64,000 nt of DNA from assembly GCF_900129565.1 (NCBI RefSeq), contig NZ_FQWD01000001.1:248001-312000 (forward strand), in the 5' to 3' direction. Below are positions 17,758 to 26,644 of the stretch, in pieces (position 1 is the stretch's first letter; the number at the start of each line of letters is the position of its first letter). Under the pieces are notes generated by a model, which did not search any database, was not told the origin of the DNA, and saw only the letters and a program-made list of their open reading frames with translations. The position numbers and the translations under genes are program-made. The stretch comes from Marisediminitalea aggregata. Lineage in GTDB: Bacteria; Pseudomonadota; Gammaproteobacteria; Enterobacterales; Alteromonadaceae.

Positions 17758-19558
17758 CCGGAATATCCTCCAGACTCAGGCCGCCGTCAGGTTTACCCTG
17801 ATTAGGCGCATTCTGCTGCAGGGTTGGCGCTGCCTCAGATTGCTCGTCATCCTGCTCAGTTTTGGGAATTTCTGCGACCATTTCCACCAGCTTGAGCACT
17901 TCCTCAACCGTGGTATGGCCCATTTTTGCATAGGTTAAGGCCACATGAGATAACGGTTTATACCCGGGGCTATTAGTCGCATGCGTGCTAAAAGCGGCGG
18001 TATCTGCTGACTTCAGTGCGTCCATCATGGGGTCAGTAAGTTCAAGTAGTTCAAACACACCTATCCGGCCTCTGTAGCCTGACTGATTACACTTCTGACA
18101 GCCTGCGCCGCGCTTAAATACCACGTTCTCGACATTGGGGTCGATATGGCTCAGCCAGAATAATTCATCGTGGGTAGGGGTATACTGAGTTTCGCAGTTA
18201 TCACAAATACGCCTCACCAAACGCTGAGCAATGATCCCTCTCAGTGAACTGGCTACCAGATAACCCGGCGCGCCCATATCCAGTAAACGTATTGCGCTGG
18301 ACACGGCATCGTTGGTGTGCAGCGTTGATAACACAAGGTGACCAGTTAATGCACCACGCAAACCAATTTCCACGGTTTCCTGATCGCGCATCTCACCCAC
18401 CATGATGATGTCGGGGTCCTGACGAAGGGTGGTGCGCAGCACACTTGAGAAGTTAAGTCCGATGCGGCTGTTTACCTGCACCTGATTGACCCTTGGTAAG
18501 CGATATTCCACCGGGTCTTCTACGGTAATAATCTTACGTTGCGGCTTGTTCAGTTCACTCAACGCACCGTATAGCGTGGTTGTTTTACCTGACCCCGTTG
18601 GACCAGTAACCAGAATCATGCCGTGTGGTCGCTGCAACAGGATGCGAATCCGATCCAGCAATGGCTTAGGCATGCCGGTTTCGTCGAGCGTTAACAAACC
18701 CGCAGACTGATCGAGCAAACGCATGACCACGGCCTCACCTGACTGAACCGGCATGGTAGACAAACGCACATCAATACGGTGTCCTTTAACCCTCACCTGA
18801 GTTCGACCATCCTGAGGTAAACGCTTTTCTGAAATATCCAGACCAGCCATCAGCTTGAGGCGCAATACCAGTGCCGCAGCGATATTGCGCTCCGGAATGA
18901 CAGTTTCCTGCAAAATGCCGTCTACACGTTGGCGAATGCGCAGTTGCTGCTCGTCGGGCTCTATATGAATGTCCGAGGCTTTTGCCTGTACTGCGTCTTC
19001 AAAAATAGACTGCAACAGACGCGCAACGGCGGTGTCTTGTTCATCGGCAAGACCGGCTGTTAATTCGAACTCTTCTTCATCGCGGTACTCATTGGCCAGC
19101 TCCTGAGCAAACGAGGCGATTTCATCGGTCCGACGATAAAAGCTGTCGTATGCATTAAACAGTTGCGCTTCACTGACTACGGCAATTTCAAGTCGTTTTG
19201 GCAGCAGATCGCCAAGGTTATCCACAGCGGTCAGGTCAGCCGGGTCACTCATGCCTACCAGCAATGATTCCCCTTTGTCTTCCAGCACAATGGCGCGATA
19301 CCGACGAGCCTGAACTTCTGGCAGCAATTTCACTGCGGCAGGGTTAACGTTAAACTGGTCTATATCGATAAGTGGCACATTCAAGTGGGTCGACAACAGT
19401 TCCAGCAATTGCTGTTCTGTTACCAGTTCCATGGCAATCAGGGTGGCCCCCAGTTTGCGGCCGGTTTGACGCTGTTCAGCCAGCGCCGCCATCAATTGGG
19501 GTTCGTCAATTAAGCCGTTTTGAACCAGCAGATCACCCAGACGTACTTTTACACTCAT
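17750..19558 (-). CDS. mshE: MSHA extension ATPase MshE with MshEN domain
   Basis: This 602-residue GspE/PilB-type ATPase has Walker A GPTGSGKT at 319-326, Walker B DPDIIMVGE at 381-389 and the zinc tetracysteine C452, C455, C487, C490. The N-terminus contains two tandem 24-residue-type motifs, RLGDLLVQNGLIDEPQLMAAL (6-26) and KLGATLIAMELVTEQQLLELL (35-55), matching the MshEN fold known to bind c-di-GMP. The last 35 residues or so (566-602) are acidic, Gln/Pro-rich and probably disordered, somewhat longer than I expect for the family. It powers pilus extension at the cytoplasmic face. The start overlaps the mshN stop (ATGA). Confidence 0.95.
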   Translation of the reverse strand: MSVKVRLGDLLVQNGLIDEPQLMAALAEQRQTGRKLGATLIAMELVTEQQLLELLSTHLNVPLIDIDQFNVNPAAVKLLPEVQARRYRAIVLEDKGESLLVGMSDPADLTAVDNLGDLLPKRLEIAVVSEAQLFNAYDSFYRRTDEIASFAQELANEYRDEEEFELTAGLADEQDTAVARLLQSIFEDAVQAKASDIHIEPDEQQLRIRQRVDGILQETVIPERNIAAALVLRLKLMAGLDISEKRLPQDGRTQVRVKGHRIDVRLSTMPVQSGEAVVMRLLDQSAGLLTLDETGMPKPLLDRIRILLQRPHGMILVTGPTGSGKTTTLYGALSELNKPQRKIITVEDPVEYRLPRVNQVQVNSRIGLNFSSVLRTTLRQDPDIIMVGEMRDQETVEIGLRGALTGHLVLSTLHTNDAVSSAIRLLDMGAPGYLVASSLRGIIAQRLVRRICDNCETQYTPTHDELFWLSHIDPNVENVVFKRGAGCQKCNQSGYRGRIGVFELLELTDPMMDALKSADTAAFSTHATNSPGYKPLSHVALTYAKMGHTTVEEVLKLVEMVAEIPKTEQDDEQSEAAPTLQQNAPNQGKPDGGLSLEDIPDA

Positions 19559-20655
19559 GGCGCAACCCCCGTCAGCGATTGCAGGCGTTGGGCAATAAAG
19601 CGCTGGATATTGGCATCCAGGCTCTGCAGAGCATACGCTTCACGATAACTTTCTATTGCCAGTTTGCGCTCTCCTTGCTTGTCGGCAACAACCGCTTGCC
19701 CGAGCCACCATTTCGCGTTACGCGCATCAAGACTAACCAACAGCGCATAATCGCTTAACGCCGCATCGAGTTTTCCCATCTGCTGGGCTATTGACGCTCT
19801 GAATCCAAGCAGCTCTATATTCGCAGGAGGATAATCATCGGCCTCTTTGAGTGTGTAGTACGCCAGTTCCTGTTCATTTTTTTGCGCCATTAAGCGCGCG
19901 TACATTAATCGGACACTACTGTCGGCAGGTGTTTGCGACAGGGTATCCTGCAGTAATCGCTGAGCATCTTCACTACGCCCTTCACTGAAATACAGCGCCG
20001 CAAGGCGTTTCTTTGCGTTGATATTGTCGGGCTGTTGTAAAATTAACGTGCGCAACAGACGGATGGCCTCATTGCTGTTATTGCGTTCAATGGCATCCGC
20101 GATTTGTGCTTTCAATGCCATTTTATTTGGGTCGGTGCTGCTGCGGATCACAGGCACAGCGGGCTTTGCCGGCTGAATTTTGGTACTCTCGGGCGGCGCT
20201 GTGATCTCACCCTGTTGAGCAGATGCCTGCACTGCGTCTGTTTGCGTCGGAGACGCTGCCTGACGTGGATCTGGTAATTCAGCAGGTGCATTATTAGCTG
20301 CTTGCATGCTTTGCGCCGGGGTAGGCACTGGGTTTAGCCTTGAAGGTTCGACGGGTGAGGAGCTGTCTTGCGCTGCGGGGACAGCCTGAGGCTGCGCAAC
20401 TGCCGCGCTATTGTTGTTGGCCGCCTGATTGTTGACCGCCTGATTAATGGGCTGCACCACAGGAGATTGAACAACAGGCTGACTGGACTCAACCGGCCAG
20501 AACAACGCGGCTCCGATGGCAATTGCGCCAACCAGAATAATAATTAACAAACGAACAGGCACGGGCTTTTTCGCAGGCGGCTGATAATTGGCCTGCGTGA
20601 CTTCGCTGGATTCGCGTTGCTCCAGATCATTGAGCATTTTATTCACGACACTCAA
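19555..20655 (-). CDS. mshN: MSHA biogenesis protein MshN (TPR protein)
   Basis: The preferred start is TTG at 20655 (MSVVNKMLNDLEQRES), which overlaps the mshM stop as TTGA and matches the usual MshN opening; the frame extends upstream only within mshM. This gives 366 residues: a cytoplasmic tip, a membrane helix at about 32-50 (VRLLIIILVGAIAIGAALFW), a Gln/Ala/Pro-rich linker to about 165, then TPR-like helical repeats to the end. It probably bridges the inner-membrane complex and the secretin MshL. Confidence 0.9.
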   Translation of the reverse strand: MSVVNKMLNDLEQRESSEVTQANYQPPAKKPVPVRLLIIILVGAIAIGAALFWPVESSQPVVQSPVVQPINQAVNNQAANNNSAAVAQPQAVPAAQDSSSPVEPSRLNPVPTPAQSMQAANNAPAELPDPRQAASPTQTDAVQASAQQGEITAPPESTKIQPAKPAVPVIRSSTDPNKMALKAQIADAIERNNSNEAIRLLRTLILQQPDNINAKKRLAALYFSEGRSEDAQRLLQDTLSQTPADSSVRLMYARLMAQKNEQELAYYTLKEADDYPPANIELLGFRASIAQQMGKLDAALSDYALLVSLDARNAKWWLGQAVVADKQGERKLAIESYREAYALQSLDANIQRFIAQRLQSLTGVAP

Positions 20656-21575
20656 GCGGATTTCTCCATGATGACTAACCCTGCTACCACACAAATAAAC
20701 ACAATACTTACTGCCGCCGTAGCCCACTTCATGGCGGCGGTTTGCCACCATTGATGACTGACTGTTTTAGCCGCTTCGGTGTCGGCACTGGCCACGGCAA
20801 TATGCTCAGGCTCGACCACGGATTTACCTTCGCCGAAGGCGAGCATAAGTGCCTTATGCGACAATACGTTCACAACCCTTGGCGTGCCCCCACTGGCCTG
20901 AAACAACAGCTCACAACAGCGACGACTGAATAAATCACCGCCGCGATACCCAGCCACAGACACACGGTGTCTGACATACTGAAACACCTGGTCGGCATCC
21001 ATTAACGACAGGCTGTAGCTAAACGTGATGCGCTGTCGCAATTGACGAAGCTCTGGCAACGCCAGCTTTTCGTCCAGTTCCGGCTGACCAAACAACACAA
21101 CCTGAAGCAGCTTTCTGGATTCCGTTTCCAGATTTGTCATTAGTCGCAGTGCTTCAATACTTTCTGTTGGTAATGCCTGCGCTTCGTCGATAATGAGTAC
21201 TGCACTTTGCTGAGACTGATGAATAGCAATTAGCCGTTCCTGTATACGCTGAGTAAACTCCTGCTGGTCACATTCAGCCGACAGTTCTACTCCCAATTCA
21301 TTGGCCACTGCCCTGCGAAGTTCTGTAGGCGAAAGCAGCGGATTGGGGATGTACGCCGTAACAAAGTGCTCCGGCAATTCGTTCAGCAACTTCCGGCAAA
21401 TCAGCGTTTTTCCGGTACCGACTTCGCCCGTGACCTTGATAAAACCTTCACCGGTCTTCAGCGCCGTTACCAACACCTGCATGGCTTCGTTGTGCGTCGG
21501 CAAACCAAAAAAATAACTGGTGTTTGGCGTTAGCGTAAACGGAAGCTCTCGAATGCCGAAGTGATACAGGTACAT
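20652..21575 (-). CDS. mshM: MSHA biogenesis ATPase MshM (ExeA-like AAA protein)
   Basis: A 307-residue AAA protein with Walker A GEVGTGKT at 50-57 and Walker B VLIIDEAQ ending near 133, followed by a single membrane helix near 289-304 and a very short tail. The opening YLYHFGIRELPFTLTPNTSYFF is the typical ExeA/GspA/MshM start. It lies 2 bp after mshL. Related ExeA proteins assist secretin insertion through peptidoglycan; unlike ExeA there is no periplasmic peptidoglycan-binding domain here, so MshN may supply that side. Confidence 0.93.
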   Translation of the reverse strand: MYLYHFGIRELPFTLTPNTSYFFGLPTHNEAMQVLVTALKTGEGFIKVTGEVGTGKTLICRKLLNELPEHFVTAYIPNPLLSPTELRRAVANELGVELSAECDQQEFTQRIQERLIAIHQSQQSAVLIIDEAQALPTESIEALRLMTNLETESRKLLQVVLFGQPELDEKLALPELRQLRQRITFSYSLSLMDADQVFQYVRHRVSVAGYRGGDLFSRRCCELLFQASGGTPRVVNVLSHKALMLAFGEGKSVVEPEHIAVASADTEAAKTVSHQWWQTAAMKWATAAVSIVFICVVAGLVIMEKSA

Positions 21576-21577
21576 AG

Positions 21578-23263
21578 TTACTCTACATACAACCAGTCAG
21601 CCATTTTCTCACGGCTCATTTCAATTTGTTCTGCCCAGGTGCCACTACCAACAACAGTAGGTTTCAACAGGATAATCAGCTCTTTCTTCGTTTCGCGCTG
21701 GCTCTTGTTGGTAAACAATTCACCCAATAACGGAATATCACCCAGCAACGGTGTTTTGGATTCGCTGTCGCTGATGCTGGTTTGCATCAATCCGCCGATC
21801 ACCACAATCTCACCCGAGGCCGCTTTGATAATGGTGTCAGATTCGCGAATGGTGCTCTGTGCCAAAGGCAACACGATTTGCTCCTGATTCAGGCTAACCA
21901 CCTTTTCCTGCTCCTGAGTTTCAATAACCGAGGGATGCACATGCAACAGTACTGAACCGTTTTCGTCGATTTGCGGGGTCACATCCAATGCGATGCCCGA
22001 AAAGAAAGGGGTAAGTTCAATGTCGGGCACTACCGACGTAGTGGTGGACGTAATGGTGTTCTGACTGGAAACGTCCGTTACGAAGTACTCGTCGTCACCG
22101 ACTTTGATCACCGCTTTCTGGTTGTTGATCGCCGTAACCCGAGGACTGGAAAGCACCTGCACATTCCCCTGAGTAGACAGCAGGGAGATAACCCCGGAAA
22201 AATCCTGATTCAAAAATGACAGGCTGGTCACTGCGCCAAGCGAAGCAGAAATTTCATTGCCAATGGTTGCTGCAGTATTGGCAAAAGTGATGTCCGTGCT
22301 GCCCACATTCGCCACTACTTCAGACCAGTTAATGCCCTGCTGGTAACCATCATCCAGCGCGACTTCCAGTATCCGTGCTTCCAGTATAACCTGACGCTGC
22401 AAGCTCGCTTCAGACACTTTCAGGAACCGTTTAATGTCGCGAATTTCGTCTGGCATGGCGCGTACCGTAACCAAACCCGCTTGTGGCGTGACAAATACCG
22501 CACGGCCGTTTTCATTACCGACCATGAGCTCCAGAGACGTTTTCAGGTCTTCCCAGAAATTCGTTTCGGTGCGCGTCGAAATAGAGGTGCCGTTGGCATT
22601 GTTGCCAAACTGATTGCCTAAGTTATTGCTGTTCGCAGAGTTGCCGCTGAAGTTATTAAAGTTACTGTTTGAACTACCGTTACTGTTATTACCGTCGGCT
22701 TGCGAAACACCACCAGAGATAATACTGGTTTGAGTAGAGCCATCACGGGTCATGAGTAAGTAATTCACCGCAAATGTTTCGGTGCGCATACCCGCTGGCA
22801 AGATACGGTACACATTGCTTTTGCGACTGATATCATAGCCATAAAGGTCACCGAGTAATTCCATGACCTGTTCCATGCTGACCTGTTTCAAGCTAAGCGA
22901 GATTTCACCGCTGACTTCAGGGTGAATGGCAACGCTGTATGGCGTATCTGCCATCAGACCTGCGAAAAATGCTCTGACCGCAACACCATCAGCTTCAATA
23001 TCATATTTTTCTGGGCCGAACAAAGAAGCGGGCTGCCCACTTACCGGTACTTCACTGAGTAAGTCAGATACGTTTTTCGGTACCGACTCCAGCGAGCCTT
23101 CTGCCGTTGCTGGTGAGTTCTGACTGGCCTGTTCATGCGCAATCTGCCTGGCCAGCTGCTCTTTCAGCGACTGCTCTACAACCGACGGCGGAGCAGAAGA
23201 CTGACACCCCACCAGTAAAGTGACGATTGCAACGTAGATAAACCGTTTGCCCACGTGTCCCAT
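21578..23263 (-). CDS. mshL: MSHA secretin MshL
   Basis: The ATG at 23263 gives 561 residues and lies one base after the mshK stop, with CAGAGA upstream; an earlier ATG at 23284 lies within mshK and has no ribosome site. It is a lipoprotein (VTLLVGC lipobox). A STN/secretin N-domain spans about 65-150, a Ser/Asn-rich low-complexity linker about 185-230, and the C-terminal secretin domain carries VQVLSSPRVTAINNQKAVIKVG and IVVIGGLMQTSISDSESKTPLLGDIPLLGELF. It forms the outer-membrane channel for the pilus. Confidence 0.95.
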   Translation of the reverse strand: MGHVGKRFIYVAIVTLLVGCQSSAPPSVVEQSLKEQLARQIAHEQASQNSPATAEGSLESVPKNVSDLLSEVPVSGQPASLFGPEKYDIEADGVAVRAFFAGLMADTPYSVAIHPEVSGEISLSLKQVSMEQVMELLGDLYGYDISRKSNVYRILPAGMRTETFAVNYLLMTRDGSTQTSIISGGVSQADGNNSNGSSNSNFNNFSGNSANSNNLGNQFGNNANGTSISTRTETNFWEDLKTSLELMVGNENGRAVFVTPQAGLVTVRAMPDEIRDIKRFLKVSEASLQRQVILEARILEVALDDGYQQGINWSEVVANVGSTDITFANTAATIGNEISASLGAVTSLSFLNQDFSGVISLLSTQGNVQVLSSPRVTAINNQKAVIKVGDDEYFVTDVSSQNTITSTTTSVVPDIELTPFFSGIALDVTPQIDENGSVLLHVHPSVIETQEQEKVVSLNQEQIVLPLAQSTIRESDTIIKAASGEIVVIGGLMQTSISDSESKTPLLGDIPLLGELFTNKSQRETKKELIILLKPTVVGSGTWAEQIEMSREKMADWLYVE

Positions 23264-23264
23264 G

Positions 23265-23615
23265 TTAATAATTCTCTGCTGCATTGGATTTTACGTTACC
23301 GCTTTTGGCAACCCACAGGGTTTTCTCAACCCATTCACCGTCCAGCTCCTGAACGATGTCGACACTGTAAGGGTGAATGGCCTTTACAGTGGCTCCCTGA
23401 ATACTTTGCCCTTCCGTTACCACCTTGCCGTTAATTACCGCACGGCGTTGCTGGCCAACCCGCATAATGGCATTGACCTCAAGCGTTAACGCTGAGCTAC
23501 TGGTGGCTTTTTGTGTTTGCGTAGTGAACTGAGACGGACGCGTTGGATCCTCCAGCGTTTGTGCAAACACGGGTAAACTCAGGCCGGCAAGTAACACAAT
23601 TATCTTATTCAACAC
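23265..23615 (-). CDS. mshK: MSHA biogenesis protein MshK (PilP-like)
   Basis: A 116-residue periplasmic protein with a signal peptide ending near PVFAQ (residue 19), then LEDPTRPSQF, a motif shared by MshK and PilP-like proteins, and a small HR-type beta domain. It starts 11 bp inside the end of mshJ. It is expected to link the MshI2/MshJ inner-membrane pair to the secretin. Confidence 0.88.
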   Translation of the reverse strand: MLNKIIVLLAGLSLPVFAQTLEDPTRPSQFTTQTQKATSSSALTLEVNAIMRVGQQRRAVINGKVVTEGQSIQGATVKAIHPYSVDIVQELDGEWVEKTLWVAKSGNVKSNAAENY

Positions 23616-24252
23616 CTATAAACGCCTTCTCTGTACTGAGCGTATACACTTCCAGTGTCACTTGTGCATTCGGGTACTCCGACACTTCATACGCCATTGA
23701 ACGCCAGTAGATTTGATTCGTTAACCGTTCAAGATTAGCCAGAAAATCACGCACGGCAAAAAAGCGCCCTTCAAACGTTAATTTCACGCCATGTTGATAC
23801 AAGGGCACTTCGGCCATGGCCTCGTTATCGGCAAAAATGTTAACCGGCTTAATTGACGCCATCTCAATTAATGTCAGGCCTTCCGCCTGGGAAAACACCT
23901 GCTCAATGAGTACTGGCATTTGTCGGGGTAAAATCAAATCGGATAGTTGTGCAGAAAACTGATTCTGCAGCACAGTCATACGCTCGTTAACGCTGGCAAT
24001 TTGTTCGCGCAGCTTTGTATTCGGGTCTTCAGCAAGGGCCTGCTCGTAAATCACCGATTGCTGCTGCAAAGACAGGATTTCAGATTCCAACGGCAATAGC
24101 GCATCCGATGTTTTTGTGTTCTTGGTTAATGCGGGGTCTATCAATAAAAACACCATAACCGAGATAATCACGATTAGGCCGGTAGCGAATATCAGTACTT
24201 TTTCGCGCTGGCTCAATGCTGCAAAACGCGCATCATAACTGGCGTAACTCAT
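23605..24252 (-). CDS. mshJ: MSHA biogenesis protein MshJ (PilO-like)
   Basis: A 215-residue bitopic protein with one membrane helix (VLIFATGLIVIISVMVFLLI, about 19-38), a coiled-coil (LESEILSLQQQSVIYEQAL and following) and a PilO-like alpha/beta domain (LTFEGRFFAVRDFLANLE). The start overlaps mshI2 as ATGA. It should pair with MshI2 in the alignment subcomplex. Confidence 0.92.
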   Translation of the reverse strand: MSYASYDARFAALSQREKVLIFATGLIVIISVMVFLLIDPALTKNTKTSDALLPLESEILSLQQQSVIYEQALAEDPNTKLREQIASVNERMTVLQNQFSAQLSDLILPRQMPVLIEQVFSQAEGLTLIEMASIKPVNIFADNEAMAEVPLYQHGVKLTFEGRFFAVRDFLANLERLTNQIYWRSMAYEVSEYPNAQVTLEVYTLSTEKAFIGVE

Positions 24253-24866
24253 TTCTGACCTCCTTGCGCCTGCACATCAGTCTCAGGAGACCGGGACATA
24301 CTGAGCTCAAAACGAAGCTGCTCTTCATCGCGGAACAAACGCGCAGAGTCAAAGGTGCGCCCGGAAAACGAGGAGGTTTGCCCAAGGCGCTGTAACCATT
24401 GCGGCATAGCTTCCGGTTTACTCAATTGCCCCTCAAGTAACATCATGTGTTCGCTGACCTGAATAGTCTCTAACCAGATATCACGACTATTCTTAGCAGC
24501 CAGGTTGTCCAGTAAATCAGCAAACCCCTGTTGCTTTATTTGTTCACGTAAACTCAGCTCATTCACCAGTAACTGCCGGTTGCTCAATTCGTGACGGCGT
24601 TGCGCTAACTGCCTTTCCAGACCTGCATCCGGTTTGCGTTGCTCCAGTGCCTGCTGCAATGCACTTACGGTACTCAACAATTGTTGTTGCTGACGTTGCT
24701 TGGCCATCAAGTTGTCCTGTAGCGAAGCACCGTACCAGGAGACACCGGCCCACACCATGGCAAGTAATACAGCAGTGACACTCCAGATTACCGCGACACT
24801 GCTTAGCGACCACACATCCAGGCGTGGTGTAAATTCTTCGGTGTAGAGGTTTATGCGCTGTTTCAC
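24249..24866 (-). CDS. MSHA biogenesis protein MshI2 (PilN-like)
   Basis: A 205-residue PilN-type protein. The start MKQRINLYTEEFTPR is the classic PilN N-terminus that binds PilM. A membrane helix follows at about 21-46, then a Gln-rich coiled-coil (LMAKQRQQQQLLSTVSALQQ) and a ferredoxin-like periplasmic domain. The start overlaps mshI by 4 bp (ATGA). Confidence 0.9.
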   Translation of the reverse strand: MKQRINLYTEEFTPRLDVWSLSSVAVIWSVTAVLLAMVWAGVSWYGASLQDNLMAKQRQQQQLLSTVSALQQALEQRKPDAGLERQLAQRRHELSNRQLLVNELSLREQIKQQGFADLLDNLAAKNSRDIWLETIQVSEHMMLLEGQLSKPEAMPQWLQRLGQTSSFSGRTFDSARLFRDEEQLRFELSMSRSPETDVQAQGGQK

Positions 24867-25816
24867 GCGGCGGCCTCCGTTTTCTCAGCCACCAGCGCTT
24901 TGTCTGCTCCCAGGGCCGCGCCGAGGCTGATATAATTTAAACGGTGAACCGGTGACTGGGTATCCGACACTATATTAGCCGGAACCAGCCCTTCAACGTC
25001 TGCATTTACCACCTGATTAATCTGCAACGACAGGGCGTCAATGTGCTGGGTATCCAATCTCAGTTGAATGCGGCGAACGGGGCCTTGACGGAGCTGGCTC
25101 TCGTAAAAGTCCATCGAACGCTGAACCTGTACACTCAGCGACTCACCAATGCCCATCTGCAGTTCGTCCTTTGAAAAGCTCCCTAAATTTTCGAAGCCTT
25201 TTAGACGGCGACTCAGATAAAGCTGCCCGTTTTTCACGATGTTCAGACATATCTCTTCGCCGGCTTCCTGTACGAGCGTCAGTACCGCATCAGACGAAGT
25301 TTCAACAAGGTCACAGGTAGCCAGCTCTTCTACCGTAATTTGCTGCATAGCCAACCCGGACTCAAAAATCTTTTCACAGGTTTCTGCCACATCTTTCTTA
25401 GGCAGGGCAATCACATTTACTTTTGCCGCTCCAGCCAGAGGCACCGGTAAGTCGATGTAATCAATCACCATGTCCTGCTCGCTGCCGGTCAGTTCTTTGA
25501 CCGACCATGACATCGCCGCAATGATTTCGTCTTCTTCGACAGCGGGGCGGTCAATTTGCAGAATTTGATACCAGTGGATAGAAAAGGCCACGTAGGTGGG
25601 TGTGCCGGCCAGATTGTGTTTTTCGGTCCAGCGAATCAGGGATTTTCCCCATTGACCAAAGCTAACGGTTTCTTCATGCGCCACATGCAAAGCATCACCT
25701 TGTTTTCGCAAGGCGCAAAATGTCACAGTGTCCAGGGAAATCGCTATGCCTACAGCGTGATAGGCCGATTTTTTTCTGAATGCTTGCTTTAGGTATGTAC
25801 GCCAACCGATGCGCAT
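24863..25816 (-). CDS. mshI: MSHA biogenesis protein MshI (PilM-like)
   Basis: A 317-residue cytoplasmic actin-fold protein of the PilM family and the first gene of the MSHA operon. Family features seen are VGIAISLDTVTFCAL (phosphate-1 like), the SVKELTGSEQDMVIDYIDLP region, and QVQRSMDFYESQLRQGPVRRI near residues 235-255. No strong ribosome site or consensus promoter is visible in the 173-bp divergent gap before it. It would anchor MshI2/MshJ at the inner-membrane face. Confidence 0.92.
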   Translation of the reverse strand: MRIGWRTYLKQAFRKKSAYHAVGIAISLDTVTFCALRKQGDALHVAHEETVSFGQWGKSLIRWTEKHNLAGTPTYVAFSIHWYQILQIDRPAVEEDEIIAAMSWSVKELTGSEQDMVIDYIDLPVPLAGAAKVNVIALPKKDVAETCEKIFESGLAMQQITVEELATCDLVETSSDAVLTLVQEAGEEICLNIVKNGQLYLSRRLKGFENLGSFSKDELQMGIGESLSVQVQRSMDFYESQLRQGPVRRIQLRLDTQHIDALSLQINQVVNADVEGLVPANIVSDTQSPVHRLNYISLGAALGADKALVAEKTEAAA

Positions 25817-25989
25817 GGAATTCAGTGATGTCCGTTAAAAGATGTGACGATTACAACAGAGTTTGCAACAAAGTACCAGCCCATGCTATTACCTTTTAGT
25901 TTAGTTATATCAGTCTCTTGTTTGCATTTTTATTAGGGAAGTTCAAAAATGTAAATAGTGATATACCCCTAATCATAGGCCATTACTGA

Positions 25990-26568
25990 TTGAATGCCAT
26001 AAACACGCGGAATGAAGATCTGCGCATCACACCAGGCGTGCCCCACAATACCAACGATGAATCGTTGCTATGTGCACGCGTACAGGCAAATGAATACAAC
26101 CATCGCTTTAACACGACGTCACCTTCGGCATTTGCTGAACGATCAGCCATCCTGTCAGCACTATTAGCTAAATCAAAAGGGGTGCAGGTTGCGTCTACAA
26201 TCTACGCGGAATATGGCTGCCATACTCACATCGGCAAAGGGACTTTTCTGAATCATAATGTGTCGATTATTGATGCTTGTCCGGTTCATATTGGCAACCA
26301 GGTGCTGATTGGCCCCAATACCGTCATTTCGTCTGTAGTCGGGCGGTTTACTGCTGGTCCCGACACGGACCACGAAGTTGCAAATCCGGTAACGCTGGGG
26401 CACCGGGTTTGGGTAGGCGCCAATGTGCGCATCGCGGCTGGCGTGTCGATAGGAGACAACTGCGTCATTGGCGCGGGTAGCCTGGTAACCGAATCATTAC
26501 CTGCTAATACATTAGCTTACGGGATTCCAGCAGCTCGCATTCGAAAAATTCAGCAAAATCCTCAATGA
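25990..26568 (+). CDS. Hexapeptide (left-handed beta-helix) sugar O-acetyltransferase-like protein
   Basis: A 192-residue protein from a TTG at 25990; no better in-frame start precedes the conserved part. The N-terminal helical region (ARVQANEYNHRFN) matches the Mac domain of maltose/galactoside O-acetyltransferases. The hexapeptide repeats include HIGKGTFLNHNVSIIDACPVHIG and VTLGHRVWVGANVRIAAGV. Family members normally have a catalytic His in a TATHPL segment; the aligned place here reads SSVVGRF, so that His seems absent, with the nearest His further on in DTDHE. It may use another residue or be inactive. It is divergent from the MSHA operon, with no evident link. Confidence 0.75.
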   Translation: MNAINTRNEDLRITPGVPHNTNDESLLCARVQANEYNHRFNTTSPSAFAERSAILSALLAKSKGVQVASTIYAEYGCHTHIGKGTFLNHNVSIIDACPVHIGNQVLIGPNTVISSVVGRFTAGPDTDHEVANPVTLGHRVWVGANVRIAAGVSIGDNCVIGAGSLVTESLPANTLAYGIPAARIRKIQQNPQ

Positions 26569-26644
26569 ATTAAGCAGGTTTGCCGATAACCAACTATGGT
26601 TGAAACAGTCCTATAAAGACAGACGCATAAAGCGACTCGGTGAC

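Noticed and set aside
22600-22700. Ser/Asn repeat in mshL as a possible phase-variable tract
   Set aside because: The codons vary and there is no long run of one short unit, so slippage is unlikely; it is a normal flexible linker.
7242-25816. Whether the MSHA cluster is a type II secretion or competence operon
   Set aside because: Gene order, the MshEN ATPase, the short-leader major pilin and MshQ fit MSHA, not GspC-M or a pil operon.
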